Shown here piece after piece: positions 27,867 to 36,952 of a stretch of 64,000 nucleotides of DNA. Source of the DNA: Halomonas eurihalina (GTDB lineage: Bacteria > Pseudomonadota > Gammaproteobacteria > Pseudomonadales > Halomonadaceae); the NCBI RefSeq assembly GCF_008274785.1, contig NZ_VTPU01000001.1:1-64000 (forward strand). The letters are read 5' to 3'. The notes beneath the pieces were generated by a model, which worked only from the letters and a program-made list of their open reading frames with translations, made no database searches and was not told where the DNA came from. The position numbers were made by a program, and so were the translations under genes. The stretch's first letter is position 1. The number at the start of each line of letters is the position of its first letter.

Positions 27867-29045
27867 ATGTTCATCGGTTTGTTCGAGACCCTGCGGCGCT
27901 TCGAGGTCCCGGTGTCGCTGCGCGAGTTGCTCGACCTGCACGCGGCGGTCGAGCAAGGCGTGGTCTTCGCCGACCTCCAGGCGTTCTATCACCTGGCCCG
28001 CACCGTGCTGATCAAGGACGAGCGCCATTTCGATCGCTTCGACCGGGCGTTTTCGGCCTGGTTCGAGGGTCTGGAGGACCTGGACGCAGGTATCGAGGCG
28101 CTGATTCCCGATGACTGGCTGCGTCGCGAATTCGAAAAGCAGCTCAGCGAGGAGGAGAAGGCGCGAATCGAATCGCTGGGCGGACTCGAGTCCTTGATCG
28201 AGACCTTCAAGCGCCGACTCGAGGAGCAGCAGGAACGCCATGCCGGCGGCAACAAGTGGATCGGCACCGGCGGCACCAGTCCCTTCGGCGCCTACGGCTA
28301 CAACCCCGAGGGCATTCGCATCGGCCAGGATGGCTCGCGGCATCGCCGGGCGACGAAGGTCTGGGACGAACGTCGCTTTCGCGACTACGACGCCGACCGT
28401 GAGCTCGGTACCCGCAACATCAAGATGGCATTGCGCCGCCTGCGTCGCTTCGCCCGCCAGGGTGCGGCGGCGGAATTCGATGTCGACGCCACCATCCGCG
28501 CCACCGCCCGGGATGGTGGCCTGCTCAACGTCCAAATGCGCCCCGAACGCCGCAATGCCGTGAAGGTCCTGCTGCTGCTCGATGTCGGCGGTTCCATGGA
28601 CGATCACATCCGTACCTGCGAGACACTGTTCTCCGCCGCCCGCGCCGAGTTCAAGCACCTCGAGCACTTCTATTTCCACAACTGCCCCTACGAAGGGCTG
28701 TGGCGGAACAACGCCAGGCGTGTTCGCGAGCGCACGCCCACCCGGGACATCCTCAACACCTACGGCGCCGACTATCAGGTGGTGATCGTCGGCGACGCCG
28801 CCATGTCGCCCTACGAGATCACCCATCCAGGAGGCAGTGTCGAGCATTTCAACGAGGAAGCCGGCGCGGTATGGCTGTCGCGACTGGCCCAGGCCTTTCC
28901 CAAGCTCGCCTGGCTCAATCCCATGCCGCATCGTTTCTGGGAGTTCACCCACTCCACCCAATTGATCCGCGAATTGATCGCGGATCGCATGTACCCCATG
29001 ACGCTGAGTGGGCTGGAAGACGCCATGACGGAACTGGCTCGCTGA
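27867..29045 (+). CDS. VWA-domain (CoxE-like) partner of MoxR
   Basis: 392 aa. The C-terminal half is a CoxE-type von Willebrand A domain beginning VKVLLLLDVGGSMDDH, where the MIDAS motif reads DVGGS instead of DxSGS. This is followed by HFYFHNCPYEGLW and VVIVGDAAMSPYEI. The N-terminal half is helical. It sits directly behind the MoxR gene, a pairing seen widely across bacteria. Confidence 0.92.
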   Translation: MFIGLFETLRRFEVPVSLRELLDLHAAVEQGVVFADLQAFYHLARTVLIKDERHFDRFDRAFSAWFEGLEDLDAGIEALIPDDWLRREFEKQLSEEEKARIESLGGLESLIETFKRRLEEQQERHAGGNKWIGTGGTSPFGAYGYNPEGIRIGQDGSRHRRATKVWDERRFRDYDADRELGTRNIKMALRRLRRFARQGAAAEFDVDATIRATARDGGLLNVQMRPERRNAVKVLLLLDVGGSMDDHIRTCETLFSAARAEFKHLEHFYFHNCPYEGLWRNNARRVRERTPTRDILNTYGADYQVVIVGDAAMSPYEITHPGGSVEHFNEEAGAVWLSRLAQAFPKLAWLNPMPHRFWEFTHSTQLIRELIADRMYPMTLSGLEDAMTELAR

Positions 29046-29058
29046 CTGACGACAGTTA

Positions 29059-29134
29059 ATAGCCCTTTATGGCTATAAAATAAGAATATAGCCTTTTTTA
29101 GCTATAAAGTGGAAAAATAGCGTTTATTGGCTAT
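29059..29134. promoter_or_regulatory. Three 18-bp palindromes at a 29-bp period upstream of the SatD-like gene
   Basis: ATAGCCCTTTATGGCTAT (29059-29076), ATAGCCTTTTTTAGCTAT (29088-29105) and ATAGCGTTTATTGGCTAT (29117-29134) start exactly 29 bp apart with 11-bp AT-rich spacers. The third overlaps a TATACT -10 box (29132-29137), so a bound protein would block transcription. Probable operators for the adjacent gene's own HTH protein (inference). Confidence 0.7.
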
Positions 29135-29143
29135 ACTCCACCC

Positions 29144-29785
29144 ATGACGCAACCCATAGCCGTCCTCACGGGCGATATCATCGATTCACGCCGCATCGAC
29201 GACAGCCAGCATCTGCATGGCGTGCTCGACGACGCCCTCGACCGCCTGGCCTCGCACCACGGTGGCCGCTACGAGCGCTTTCGCGGCGACGGTTTCCAGC
29301 TTGCCGTGCCGCACGCCGAAGCCGCCCTGGAGATCGCCGTGGCGCTGCGCGCCTATCTCATCATGCACGGCAAGACGCGCCGCTGGGACGCTCGCGTCGC
29401 CGTTGCGATCGGTCAGGACGCCTGGCAGCCCGACACCGCCCTGGCGGCCGCCGATGGTCCGGTCTTCGTGACCTCGGGCCAGTGCCTCGATGCCCTGGAC
29501 GACGATGCCCACCTCGCCCTTTCGCTGGTCGACGCACCCGAGGATGCCGGTCTCGACCTGCTGATCCGCTACGTTGACGAATTGATCGAGGGCTGGTCCC
29601 GGCACGCCGCCGAAATCATTCACCTGCGGCTCTGGCACGACGAATCGCAGCAGGCACTGGCCGAACGCCTGGGCATCCGCCAACCCAGCGTCCACAAGCG
29701 ACTGCGTACCGCACGCTGGACGCTGCTGGCCGATACTCTGGCCTTCTTCCGTTCACGCCTGGCCACGGAGGGCCCGTCATCATGA
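29144..29785 (+). CDS. SatD-family protein with C-terminal helix-turn-helix
   Basis: 213 aa. The N-terminal 150 residues carry the SatD-like pattern VLTGDIIDSRRI, GGRYERFRGDGFQLAVP and RVAVAIGQD, reminiscent of nucleotide-cyclase folds. The C-terminus has a clear sigma-region-4-like HTH, QQALAERLGIRQPSVHKRLR. No Shine-Dalgarno precedes the ATG, and the TATACT box predicts transcription starting at or beside it, so the mRNA may be leaderless. Its stop overlaps the DUF3307 gene. Biological role unknown. Confidence 0.82.
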   Translation: MTQPIAVLTGDIIDSRRIDDSQHLHGVLDDALDRLASHHGGRYERFRGDGFQLAVPHAEAALEIAVALRAYLIMHGKTRRWDARVAVAIGQDAWQPDTALAAADGPVFVTSGQCLDALDDDAHLALSLVDAPEDAGLDLLIRYVDELIEGWSRHAAEIIHLRLWHDESQQALAERLGIRQPSVHKRLRTARWTLLADTLAFFRSRLATEGPSS

Positions 29786-30525
29786 CCGCCGCGACCACCG
29801 CCACCCTGCTCGGCATGCTGCTGGTGCATCTGGCCGGCGATTTCCTGCTGCAGCCTCGCCGCTGGGTGGACTCGCGCCAGCAGCACAAGGCACGCTCGGC
29901 ATCGCTCTATCTGCATGCCGGCCTGCATGGCGTACTGATCCTGCTGGTCCTGCTGCTGGCCGGGGCCAGCACCGCCTTCGCCGCAACCGGCGCCCTGGTG
30001 GTGGCGGCGAGCCACTGGCTGATCGATCTGGGCAAGTCGCACCTCGACCCCGGCAAGCTGCACTGGTTCCTGCTCGACCAGGCCCTGCACCTGCTGGTAC
30101 TGCTCGGCCTGTGGCTGGTCTGGGTCGATGGCACGGCTCCGCTGACGGCCGCCCTGGCGTGGTTCACCCATCCCGACACCCTGGGCCTGTTGCTCACCTA
30201 CCTGCTGGTCACGCGCCCCATGTCGCTGGCCATCGCGCTCGCCCTGCGCCCCTGGAGCCAGGACGTCGTCGACCCCGGCACTCTGGTGGCCGCCGGCGCC
30301 CGCATCGGCATTCTCGAACGCCTGCTGGTACTGACCCTGGTGCTTCAGGACGAACTCGCCGCCGTCGGCTTTCTGCTGACCGCCAAGTCGGTGCTGCGCT
30401 ATGGCGACCTACGCGAGCGCAAGGACCGCAAGCTCACCGAATACGTCTTGCTGGGCACGCTGCTGAGCATCGCCCTTACCCTGGTGCTCGGCCTGCTGGC
30501 GCGTTCGCTGTTCTGGGGTGGATGA
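29782..30525 (+). CDS. DUF3307-family membrane protein
   Basis: 247 aa with about six hydrophobic helices. The opening LLVHLAGDFLLQPRRWVDSR and the HAGLHG and SHWLIDLGKSH segments match the DUF3307 family, which repeatedly occurs beside SatD-like genes. Starts in an ATGA overlap with the SatD-like stop. The function is not known. Confidence 0.85.
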   Translation: MTAATTATLLGMLLVHLAGDFLLQPRRWVDSRQQHKARSASLYLHAGLHGVLILLVLLLAGASTAFAATGALVVAASHWLIDLGKSHLDPGKLHWFLLDQALHLLVLLGLWLVWVDGTAPLTAALAWFTHPDTLGLLLTYLLVTRPMSLAIALALRPWSQDVVDPGTLVAAGARIGILERLLVLTLVLQDELAAVGFLLTAKSVLRYGDLRERKDRKLTEYVLLGTLLSIALTLVLGLLARSLFWGG

Positions 30526-30532
30526 GGTCAAG

Positions 30533-31417
30533 ATGATCAGACATCGGCGATTGGGAGCCCTGCCGTTGAGCGCTCTTGTGTTGAGCGCGCTGCTGGCAGG
30601 CTGCGCCCCTCTGGAGTCCCGCGACGGCTACCGCGTCGACCACGGGCACCCGTCATCCGCCCATGACAGTCGGGTTAGCCAGTTGATTATCCATTACACC
30701 CATGAGGACGAAGCGACGTCGCTGTCGATCCTGACCGGCCCTCGAGTGAGCAGCCATTACCTGCTGCCGGTGCCGGCGCGGCAAGGCGAGCAGCGCGTCT
30801 ATCAGCTCGTCGACGAATCGCGTCGGGCCTGGCATGCCGGGGCCAGTCACTGGCGCGGCCAGAGCGGTCTCAATGCCACCTCCATCGGCATCGAGATCGT
30901 CAATGCCGGTCCCGAACCCGGTGCCGACCAGCGGCGCTGGGCGCCTTATCCCGACGCCCAGATCGACACCCTGATCGCCCTGCTCCGCGATATCGCGGCA
31001 CGCCACGACATCGCGCCCGACGACATCCTGGGTCATGCCGATGTCGCCCCCGAACGCAAGGTCGACCCGGGGCCGGCCTTTCCCTGGAAACGGCTGCACG
31101 AGGCAGGCATCGGCGCCTGGCCCGATGCCGACGAGGTGGCCCATTACCGTCGACGCTTCGCCACGCGACCGCCCGACCTGGCCACCTTCCAGCAGGCGCT
31201 GGCCGAATGGGGCTATGCGCTGCCCACGAAAGGAAAGCTCGACGAGCGAACCCGAGCCGTGCTGCGCGCCTTCCAGATGCATTTCCGTCCGGCCGATTAC
31301 CGGGGACGCCCCGATATCGAAAGCGCCGCCCGCTTGTGGGCCCTGCTGGCGAAGTACCGTCCCGAGGCCCTGGCCCGGCTGGAATCGCAGGAGCAAGCAG
31401 CGGAACTCAGTCGTTGA
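30533..31417 (+). CDS. AmiD-like N-acetylmuramoyl-L-alanine amidase, lipoprotein
   Basis: 294 aa. A lipoprotein signal ends LSALLAGC (lipobox, Cys near residue 23). The amidase_2 zinc domain shows LIIHYTHE, SIGIEIVN and GHADVAPERKVDPGPAFPW, and a peptidoglycan-binding domain follows. It would cleave the MurNAc-L-Ala bond in the periplasm during wall recycling. The ATG at 30533 follows GAGG. It overlaps the convergent XRE gene by 11 bp. Confidence 0.92.
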   Translation: MIRHRRLGALPLSALVLSALLAGCAPLESRDGYRVDHGHPSSAHDSRVSQLIIHYTHEDEATSLSILTGPRVSSHYLLPVPARQGEQRVYQLVDESRRAWHAGASHWRGQSGLNATSIGIEIVNAGPEPGADQRRWAPYPDAQIDTLIALLRDIAARHDIAPDDILGHADVAPERKVDPGPAFPWKRLHEAGIGAWPDADEVAHYRRRFATRPPDLATFQQALAEWGYALPTKGKLDERTRAVLRAFQMHFRPADYRGRPDIESAARLWALLAKYRPEALARLESQEQAAELSR

Positions 31418-31982
31418 GCGACTCGATATCACGCGGATAGTGGATCACATTGTGAAAGCGGGTCGACGTCGTGGCGGCATTGCGATAGGCATGGGGACGA
31501 TCGGCGGCGAAGCGCAGCCCCTCTCCCGTTTCCAGGCGCTGCCAGTCGTCGTCCAGGCGCATCTCGAGGGCCCCTTCGATCACCACCAGGTGCTCCACCA
31601 CGCCCGGCGCATGAGGCGCCGACTCGCTGATCGCGCCCGGTGCCAGGGTGATCACGAACAGCTCGAAGCCCAGCAGCGGGTCGAAGGGAAACAACGGCTC
31701 CACCTGCATGCCGGAGGCATCCTCGCCCCACACGGTCTCGGCGCCGTGGCGCACCCTCTCCGACGGCACCGGGCCGCCACCCAGCAGGCCGGAAAATGAC
31801 ACCCGAAACCCGCTGGCGAGCTTCCAAAGGGTGGCCACCGTGGGGCTCGACTCGCCGCGCTCGATCTGCCCCAGCATGGCCTTGCTGACGCCGGTTTCCC
31901 GTGCCGTGCGATCCAGGCTCCAGCCGCGCTGCTCGCGCAGCGCCCTGAGCGTGGCGGCGATGTGTCGCGAAATATCCTCCAT
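31407..31982 (-). CDS. XRE-family regulator with C-terminal cupin
   Basis: 191 aa. The N-terminal HTH reads SLDRTARETGVSKAMLGQIERGESSPTVATLWKLA; the C-terminal cupin includes SAPHAPGVVEHLVVIEG and DRPHAYRNA. HTH-cupin proteins commonly sense a small ligand and regulate adjacent catabolic or transport genes. It is divergent from benE, and paired operators lie between them. Confidence 0.9.
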   Translation of the reverse strand: MEDISRHIAATLRALREQRGWSLDRTARETGVSKAMLGQIERGESSPTVATLWKLASGFRVSFSGLLGGGPVPSERVRHGAETVWGEDASGMQVEPLFPFDPLLGFELFVITLAPGAISESAPHAPGVVEHLVVIEGALEMRLDDDWQRLETGEGLRFAADRPHAYRNAATTSTRFHNVIHYPRDIESLND

Positions 31983-32058
31983 GCGACGCCGATCCTCCTC
32001 CGAGACATTCGCTGCTTCGACTCGCCCGCGGCGATCTCCACGAGCCCTGCCGCGGATT

Positions 32059-32119
32059 GTACGCGATAACGCACGATGCTATCTTGCCGAACTTGCCAAG
32101 AATGTGCGCTATAACGCAC
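32059..32119. promoter_or_regulatory. Paired operator-like sites between the XRE-cupin gene and benE
   Basis: GTACGCGATAACGCAC (32059-32074) and GTGCGCTATAACGCAC (32104-32119) are two versions of the imperfect palindrome GTGCG-N6-CGCAC, starting 45 bp apart. They lie between divergent genes and close to the benE start, so the XRE-cupin protein is the likely ligand. Confidence 0.6.
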
Positions 32120-32140
32120 AACCATTCAGGAGACCGCACC

Positions 32141-33334
32141 ATGTCCAGCAAACCCTCGGCAAACCGCCTTGCTGCGCCGCTCGGTGATATCACGCTCTCC
32201 ACCCTCACGGCGGGCTTCATCGCCGTGCTGATCGGCTACACCAGTTCGGCGGTGATCATCTTCCAGGCCGCCGAGGCGGCCGGCGCCAGTCAGGCACAGA
32301 TCGGCTCCTGGATGTGGGCGCTGGGAATCGGCTCGGGACTGACCACCATCGTCTTCTCGTGGCGCTACCGCATGCCGCTGCTCACCGCCTGGTCGACGCC
32401 CGGCGCCGCCCTGCTGGCCACCAGCCTGCCCGGCGTGGCCATGAGCGATGCCATCGGCGCCTTTCTCTTCTCGGCGCTGTTGATCACCCTGTGCGGCGTG
32501 ACCGGCCTGTTCGAACGCCTGATGCACCGCCTGCCCCGCGCCCTGGCCTCGGCACTGCTGGCCGGCGTGCTGCTGCGCTTCGGGCTCGACCTGTTCATGG
32601 CCATGGAACGCAACCTGAGCCTACCGCTGGCCATGTGTGCCGCCTACCTCGCCGGCAAGCGCTTCTGGCCGCGCTACGCCATCCCGATGGTGCTGGCCGT
32701 CGGCATCGCCATGGCACTATTCGAGGGCTCGCTGCACCTGGGCGAGGTCACGCCGGCCCTGGCCAGCCCGGACTTCATCATGCCCAGCTTTTCGCTCTCC
32801 GCGATAATCGGCGTGGGCGTGCCACTGTTCGTGGTCACCATGGCCTCCCAGAATTTGCCCGGCATAGCCGCCATCCGCGCCGCCGGCTATGCGCCACCGA
32901 TCTCGCCATTGATCGGCGGCACCGGTATCACGACCCTGGCCCTGGCCCCGTTCGGCGGTTTCGCACTCAACCTGGCGGCGATCAGCGCGGCGGTCTGCCA
33001 AGGGCCCGAGGCCCACGCCGATCCCGAGCGCCGCTACACCGCCGGCCTCGCCGCCGGCGGCTTCTACCTGCTGCTCGGCCTGTTCGGCGCCACCGTCACT
33101 TCACTGTTCGCCGCCTTCCCGGCCGAGCTGGTGATGGCCGTGGCCGGCCTCGCCCTGCTGCCGACCCTCGGCGGGGGCCTGGCCAACGCCCTGGCTAATG
33201 CCGAGCATCGCGACGCCGCCCTGGTCACGTTCCTCATCACCGCCTCGGGCATCAGCCTGGCCGGCATCGGCGCCGCCTTCTGGGGACTGGTGGGTGGCCT
33301 CGTCACCCTCTGGGTGCTGCACCGTCGAGCCTGA
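32141..33334 (+). CDS. BenE-family benzoate/H+ symporter-like permease
   Basis: 397 aa with about 11-12 helices. Family cues are AGFIAVLIGYTSSAVIIFQAA near the N-terminus, LLTAWSTPGAAL, VTMASQNLPGIAAIRAAGY, and GFALNLAAISAAVCQGPEAH. BenE imports benzoate, but no benzoate-degradation genes are near, so the substrate could differ. The ATG at 32141 follows CAGGAG. Confidence 0.9.
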   Translation: MSSKPSANRLAAPLGDITLSTLTAGFIAVLIGYTSSAVIIFQAAEAAGASQAQIGSWMWALGIGSGLTTIVFSWRYRMPLLTAWSTPGAALLATSLPGVAMSDAIGAFLFSALLITLCGVTGLFERLMHRLPRALASALLAGVLLRFGLDLFMAMERNLSLPLAMCAAYLAGKRFWPRYAIPMVLAVGIAMALFEGSLHLGEVTPALASPDFIMPSFSLSAIIGVGVPLFVVTMASQNLPGIAAIRAAGYAPPISPLIGGTGITTLALAPFGGFALNLAAISAAVCQGPEAHADPERRYTAGLAAGGFYLLLGLFGATVTSLFAAFPAELVMAVAGLALLPTLGGGLANALANAEHRDAALVTFLITASGISLAGIGAAFWGLVGGLVTLWVLHRRA

Positions 33335-33467
33335 GAGGCGTCGCCGACTCGGCAGAAAACGTCGCCGTGGCGATGGGCAGCCCGACACTGGCCTGATAGT
33401 GTCATGACACGAACGAAGCGCTGACGCGCCGTCTGACCGATCCCCGACATCGTCGACGAGAAACGCC

Positions 33468-34064
33468 ATGCCGACACCGCAACTGACGACTTGCCAAGGG
33501 GCGGAAATCGTCCCGTATCTTGAAGCGCTGGCGGATCTGCGTATCCGCGTCTTCCGCGATTACCCCTATCTGTACGACGGCGACCCGGCCTATGAAGCCG
33601 ACTATCTCAAGCGTTACGCCGACAACTCGCGCAGCCTCTTCGTGCTGGCCCTGGACGGTGAACGCCTGATCGGCGCCGCTACCGCCCAACCCCTGGCCGA
33701 CGAGTTGGAGGAGTTCCGCGCCCCCTTCGAGAAGGCCGGCTACCGGGTCGAAGACGTTTTCTATTACGGCGAATCGGTCCTGCTCCCCGGTTATCGCGGC
33801 GCCGGCCTCGGCCACGCCTTCATGGATGCCCGGGAGCGCCACGCCGCCAAGGCCGGCTTCACCTGGGTGGCCTTCTGCGCCGTGGAGCGGCCGGACGACC
33901 ACCCGCGTCGCCCAGCCGATTATCGTCCTCTGCACGATTTCTGGCAGGGCCGGGGCTACCGGCGTATCCCGGAACTCGCCACGAGCTTCAGTTGGAAGGA
34001 CCTCGACGACACTGAGGAAACCGCCAAGCCCATGGTGTTCTGGCTGAGGGAGACCCCGGCATGA
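33468..34064 (+). CDS. GNAT-family N-acetyltransferase
   Basis: 198 aa. The acetyl-CoA-binding motif A is read in ESVLLPGYRGAGLGHAFMDARERHA around residue 105. The N-terminal region starts LEALADLRIRVFRDYPYLYDG. The substrate is unknown. The stop overlaps the next gene's ATG, so it is coupled to a carbon-nitrogen hydrolase. Confidence 0.88.
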   Translation: MPTPQLTTCQGAEIVPYLEALADLRIRVFRDYPYLYDGDPAYEADYLKRYADNSRSLFVLALDGERLIGAATAQPLADELEEFRAPFEKAGYRVEDVFYYGESVLLPGYRGAGLGHAFMDARERHAAKAGFTWVAFCAVERPDDHPRRPADYRPLHDFWQGRGYRRIPELATSFSWKDLDDTEETAKPMVFWLRETPA

Positions 34065-34963
34065 GCAACGCCATTCTCAGCGTGGCCACCGCCCAGTATC
34101 CCATCGAGGCTCTCGAGGATATGGCGGCATTCCGCACCAAGGCGGCCCGCTGGGTGCACGATGCCGCCAGCCGGGGCGCCGAGCTGCTGGTGTTCCCGGA
34201 ATACGGCGGCATGGAATTGACCTCCTTGCTGCCCGAGGCCGAACGCGACGACCTCCAGGCGCAGTTGCATGGCCTGCAACCCTGGCGCGAGGCCTTCCAC
34301 GACACCTGGCGTGAGCTCGCCATCACCCATGGCGTGACACTGCTCGCCCCCTCCCTGCCCTGGCAACGCGAGGACGGCCGTTTCGTCAATCGCGCCTGGC
34401 TGTTCACTCCAGGCGGCGATGCCGACTTCCAGGACAAGCAGCTCATGACGCGTTTCGAGACCAACGAATGGGGCATTTCCCCGGGAGATGGCCTGCGCGT
34501 GTTCGATACCCCGGCGGGACGCCTCGGCGTCCTGATCTGCTACGACAGTGAATTCCCGCTGCTGGCACGGGCACTGATCGAGGCCGGGGCCGAGCTGCTG
34601 CTGGTGCCGAGTTGCACCGACACCCAGGCCGGCTACCAGCGCGTCAGGCTCAGCGCCCAGGCACGGGCCATCGAGCAACAGGTGGCGGTGATCCACTCGC
34701 CCACCGTCGGTGAGGCACTGTGGTCGCCGGCCGTGGATATCAATATCGGCCATGCCGCCGTCTACACGCCCTGCGATCGCGGTTTCCCGCCGGACGGCAT
34801 CCTGGTGAAGAGCCACGACGCCACCCCGGGCTGGCAATTCGCCACCCTCGACCTCGAGGCCATCGCCGCCCTGCGCGAGCGAGGCCAGGTCGACAACCAC
34901 GCCGACTGGGAGCGACAGCTCGAACGGCTCGGGTCTGGCGTCGAGCCGCGCCGGTTGATCTGA
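34061..34963 (+). CDS. Carbon-nitrogen hydrolase (nitrilase superfamily)
   Basis: 300 aa. The Glu-Lys-Cys triad is visible: glutamate in LLVFPEYGGMEL (near residue 47), lysine in DADFQDKQLM, cysteine in VLICYDSEFPL. Such enzymes hydrolyse amides, nitriles or N-carbamoyl compounds. It is paired with the upstream acetyltransferase, a common adjacent arrangement, but the substrate is not defined. Confidence 0.92.
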   Translation: MSNAILSVATAQYPIEALEDMAAFRTKAARWVHDAASRGAELLVFPEYGGMELTSLLPEAERDDLQAQLHGLQPWREAFHDTWRELAITHGVTLLAPSLPWQREDGRFVNRAWLFTPGGDADFQDKQLMTRFETNEWGISPGDGLRVFDTPAGRLGVLICYDSEFPLLARALIEAGAELLLVPSCTDTQAGYQRVRLSAQARAIEQQVAVIHSPTVGEALWSPAVDINIGHAAVYTPCDRGFPPDGILVKSHDATPGWQFATLDLEAIAALRERGQVDNHADWERQLERLGSGVEPRRLI

Positions 34964-35075
34964 GTCCGAGCTTTTGCCGCCGATCCCGCCACACCGTACA
35001 ATGCCATGATATCCCGCCCAGCGCGGCTTCATTCATGCTCAAGACAAGCCCCAGACCCGAGGTGACCCAGGACTC

Positions 35076-36797
35076 ATGCGCGCCAGTCAACTTCTGATAG
35101 CCACCCTGAAGGAAACCCCCGCCGACGCCGACATCGTCAGCCATCAACTGATGCTGCGCGCCGGCATGATTCGCCGCCTCAATGCGGGACTCTATACCTG
35201 GCTGCCACTGGGGCTGCGCACGCTCCGCAAGGTCGAAAACATCGTCCGCGAGGAGATGAACCGCGCCGGCGCCCAGGAAGTGCTGATGCCCGCGATCCAG
35301 CCGGCGGAGCTCTGGCAGGAATCCGGCCGCTGGGACCAGTACGGCAACCTGCTGCTGCGTATCCGCGACCGTCATGATCGCGACTTCTGCTATGGCCCGA
35401 CCCACGAAGAAGTCATCACCGATCTGGTGCGCAACGAGCTGCGCTCCTACAAGCAGGTGCCGTCCAACTTCTACCAGATCCAGACCAAGTTCCGTGACGA
35501 GACCCGCCCGCGCTTCGGGGTGATGCGCGCCCGCGAGTTCATCATGAAGGATGCCTACTCCTTCGATGTCGACCAGGCCGGCCTGCAGCGTTCCTACGAC
35601 GCCATGTATGACGCCTATGTGCGCATCTTCACGCGCCTCGGGCTGGACTTCCGCGCCGTCGAGGCCGACAACGGCGATATCGGCGGCTCCGGTTCCCATG
35701 AGTTCCAGGTACTGGCCGACTCCGGCGAGGACGCGGTGGTCTTTTCCACCTCATCCGACTACGCCGCCAACATCGAGAAGGCCGAGGCACTGCCCGCACC
35801 GTTCGGCGAGACACCCGAGCGCCCGGCGCCCCAGGAAGAACTGCGCCTGGTCGACACGCCGAACGCGCGCACCATCGCCACCCTCGTCGAGCAGCATGGC
35901 CTGCCCATCGAGAAGACCATCAAGACGCTGATGGTGCACGGCGCCGAAGGCGGGCTGGTCGCCCTGCTGGTGCGTGGCGACCACGAGCTCAACGAGGTCA
36001 AGGCCGAGAATCTCCCCGAGATCGCCGCTCCCCTGACCATGGCCAGCGAGGAAGAGATTCGCGCGGTAGTGGGTGCCGGCCCCGGCTCGCTCGGCCCGGT
36101 GAACCGCGAGATGCCGCTGATCATCGACCGCAGCGTGGCGCTGATGAGCGACTTCGGTGCCGGCGCCAACGTCGACGGCAAGCACTACTTCGGCATCAAC
36201 TGGGAGCGCGACGTCGCCCTGCCCAAGGTCGCCGACCTACGCAACGTGGTCGAGGGCGACCCCTCACCGGACGGCCAGGGCACTCTCTCCATCGCCCGCG
36301 GCATCGAGGTTGGCCACGTTTTCCAGCTCGGCACCAAGTATTCCACGGCGATGAACGCCACCGTGCTCGACGACAACGGCCAGGCCGTGCCCCTGCTGAT
36401 GGGCTGCTACGGCATCGGCGTGACCCGGGTCGTCGCCGCCGCCATCGAGCAGAACCACGACGACGCCGGCATCATCTGGCCCGACGCCATCGCCCCCTTC
36501 AACGTCGCCCTGGTGCCGATGAACGCCCACAAGTCGCAGCGCGTGCGCGACGAGAGCGAACGCCTCTACCAGGCGCTCTCCGACGCCGGGCTCGACGTCC
36601 TGCTCGACGACCGCGACCTACGCCCCGGCGTGCGCTTCGCCGACCAGGAACTGATGGGCATTCCCCACCGCATCGTGATCGGCGACCGCAGCCTCGACAA
36701 GGGCGAACTGGAATACAAGGGCCGCCGCGACAGCGAAGCCACCATGATCCCCATCGACGACGTCATCGCCTTCCTGCGCGAGAAGATCGGCGGCTGA
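35076..36797 (+). CDS. proS: ProS: prolyl-tRNA synthetase
   Basis: 573 aa bacterial-type (class II) ProRS that charges tRNA-Pro. Motif 1 lies near [20 protein letters not shown], motif 2 in [21 protein letters not shown], and motif 3 in [12 protein letters not shown]. The insertion editing domain sits between residues 230 and 390. The start follows CCCAGGA. A terminator lies 29 bp after the stop. Confidence 0.97.
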   Translation: MRASQLLIATLKETPADADIVSHQLMLRAGMIRRLNAGLYTWLPLGLRTLRKVENIVREEMNRAGAQEVLMPAIQPAELWQESGRWDQYGNLLLRIRDRHDRDFCYGPTHEEVITDLVRNELRSYKQVPSNFYQIQTKFRDETRPRFGVMRAREFIMKDAYSFDVDQAGLQRSYDAMYDAYVRIFTRLGLDFRAVEADNGDIGGSGSHEFQVLADSGEDAVVFSTSSDYAANIEKAEALPAPFGETPERPAPQEELRLVDTPNARTIATLVEQHGLPIEKTIKTLMVHGAEGGLVALLVRGDHELNEVKAENLPEIAAPLTMASEEEIRAVVGAGPGSLGPVNREMPLIIDRSVALMSDFGAGANVDGKHYFGINWERDVALPKVADLRNVVEGDPSPDGQGTLSIARGIEVGHVFQLGTKYSTAMNATVLDDNGQAVPLLMGCYGIGVTRVVAAAIEQNHDDAGIIWPDAIAPFNVALVPMNAHKSQRVRDESERLYQALSDAGLDVLLDDRDLRPGVRFADQELMGIPHRIVIGDRSLDKGELEYKGRRDSEATMIPIDDVIAFLREKIGG

Positions 36798-36825
36798 GGC
36801 ATATCCATCTGCGATAAACCATAAA

Positions 36826-36867
36826 AACCCCACCAGGCTTCGAGAAACTCTCAATCCTGGTGGGGTT
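36826..36867. terminator. Bidirectional terminator between proS and the cassette array
   Basis: AACCCCACCAGG (36826-36837) pairs with CCTGGTGGGGTT (36856-36867) around an 18-nt loop. The complementary strand gives the better T run (TTTTTA), so it also ends leftward transcription from the cassettes. Confidence 0.7.
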
Positions 36868-36907
36868 GGATTGTTGGGTAAGGAAAGCAGCGCTTTATCG
36901 GTGTTTG

Positions 36908-36952
36908 TGAGAACGCCTACGGCAGTGCCCAAGTTTCCGGTGCCCGTTACAG
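36908..36952 (-). repeat. Putative attC, left edge of array (weak)
   Basis: Reads CTGTAAC (R'') over the deaminase stop, GGGCACCG and GGGCACTGCC as inner arms, and GTTCTCA as a degenerate R'. It is the last site before core genome. Confidence 0.4.

Noticed and set aside
27159..28961. 600-codon minus-strand frame opposite moxR/VWA
   Set aside because: Antisense frame over two well-supported genes; no recognisable domain.
29059..29134. Regular repeats with equal spacing considered as a mini-CRISPR
   Set aside because: Repeats are 18-bp palindromes with 11-bp AT-rich spacers, too short for CRISPR, and sit on a promoter without cas genes.
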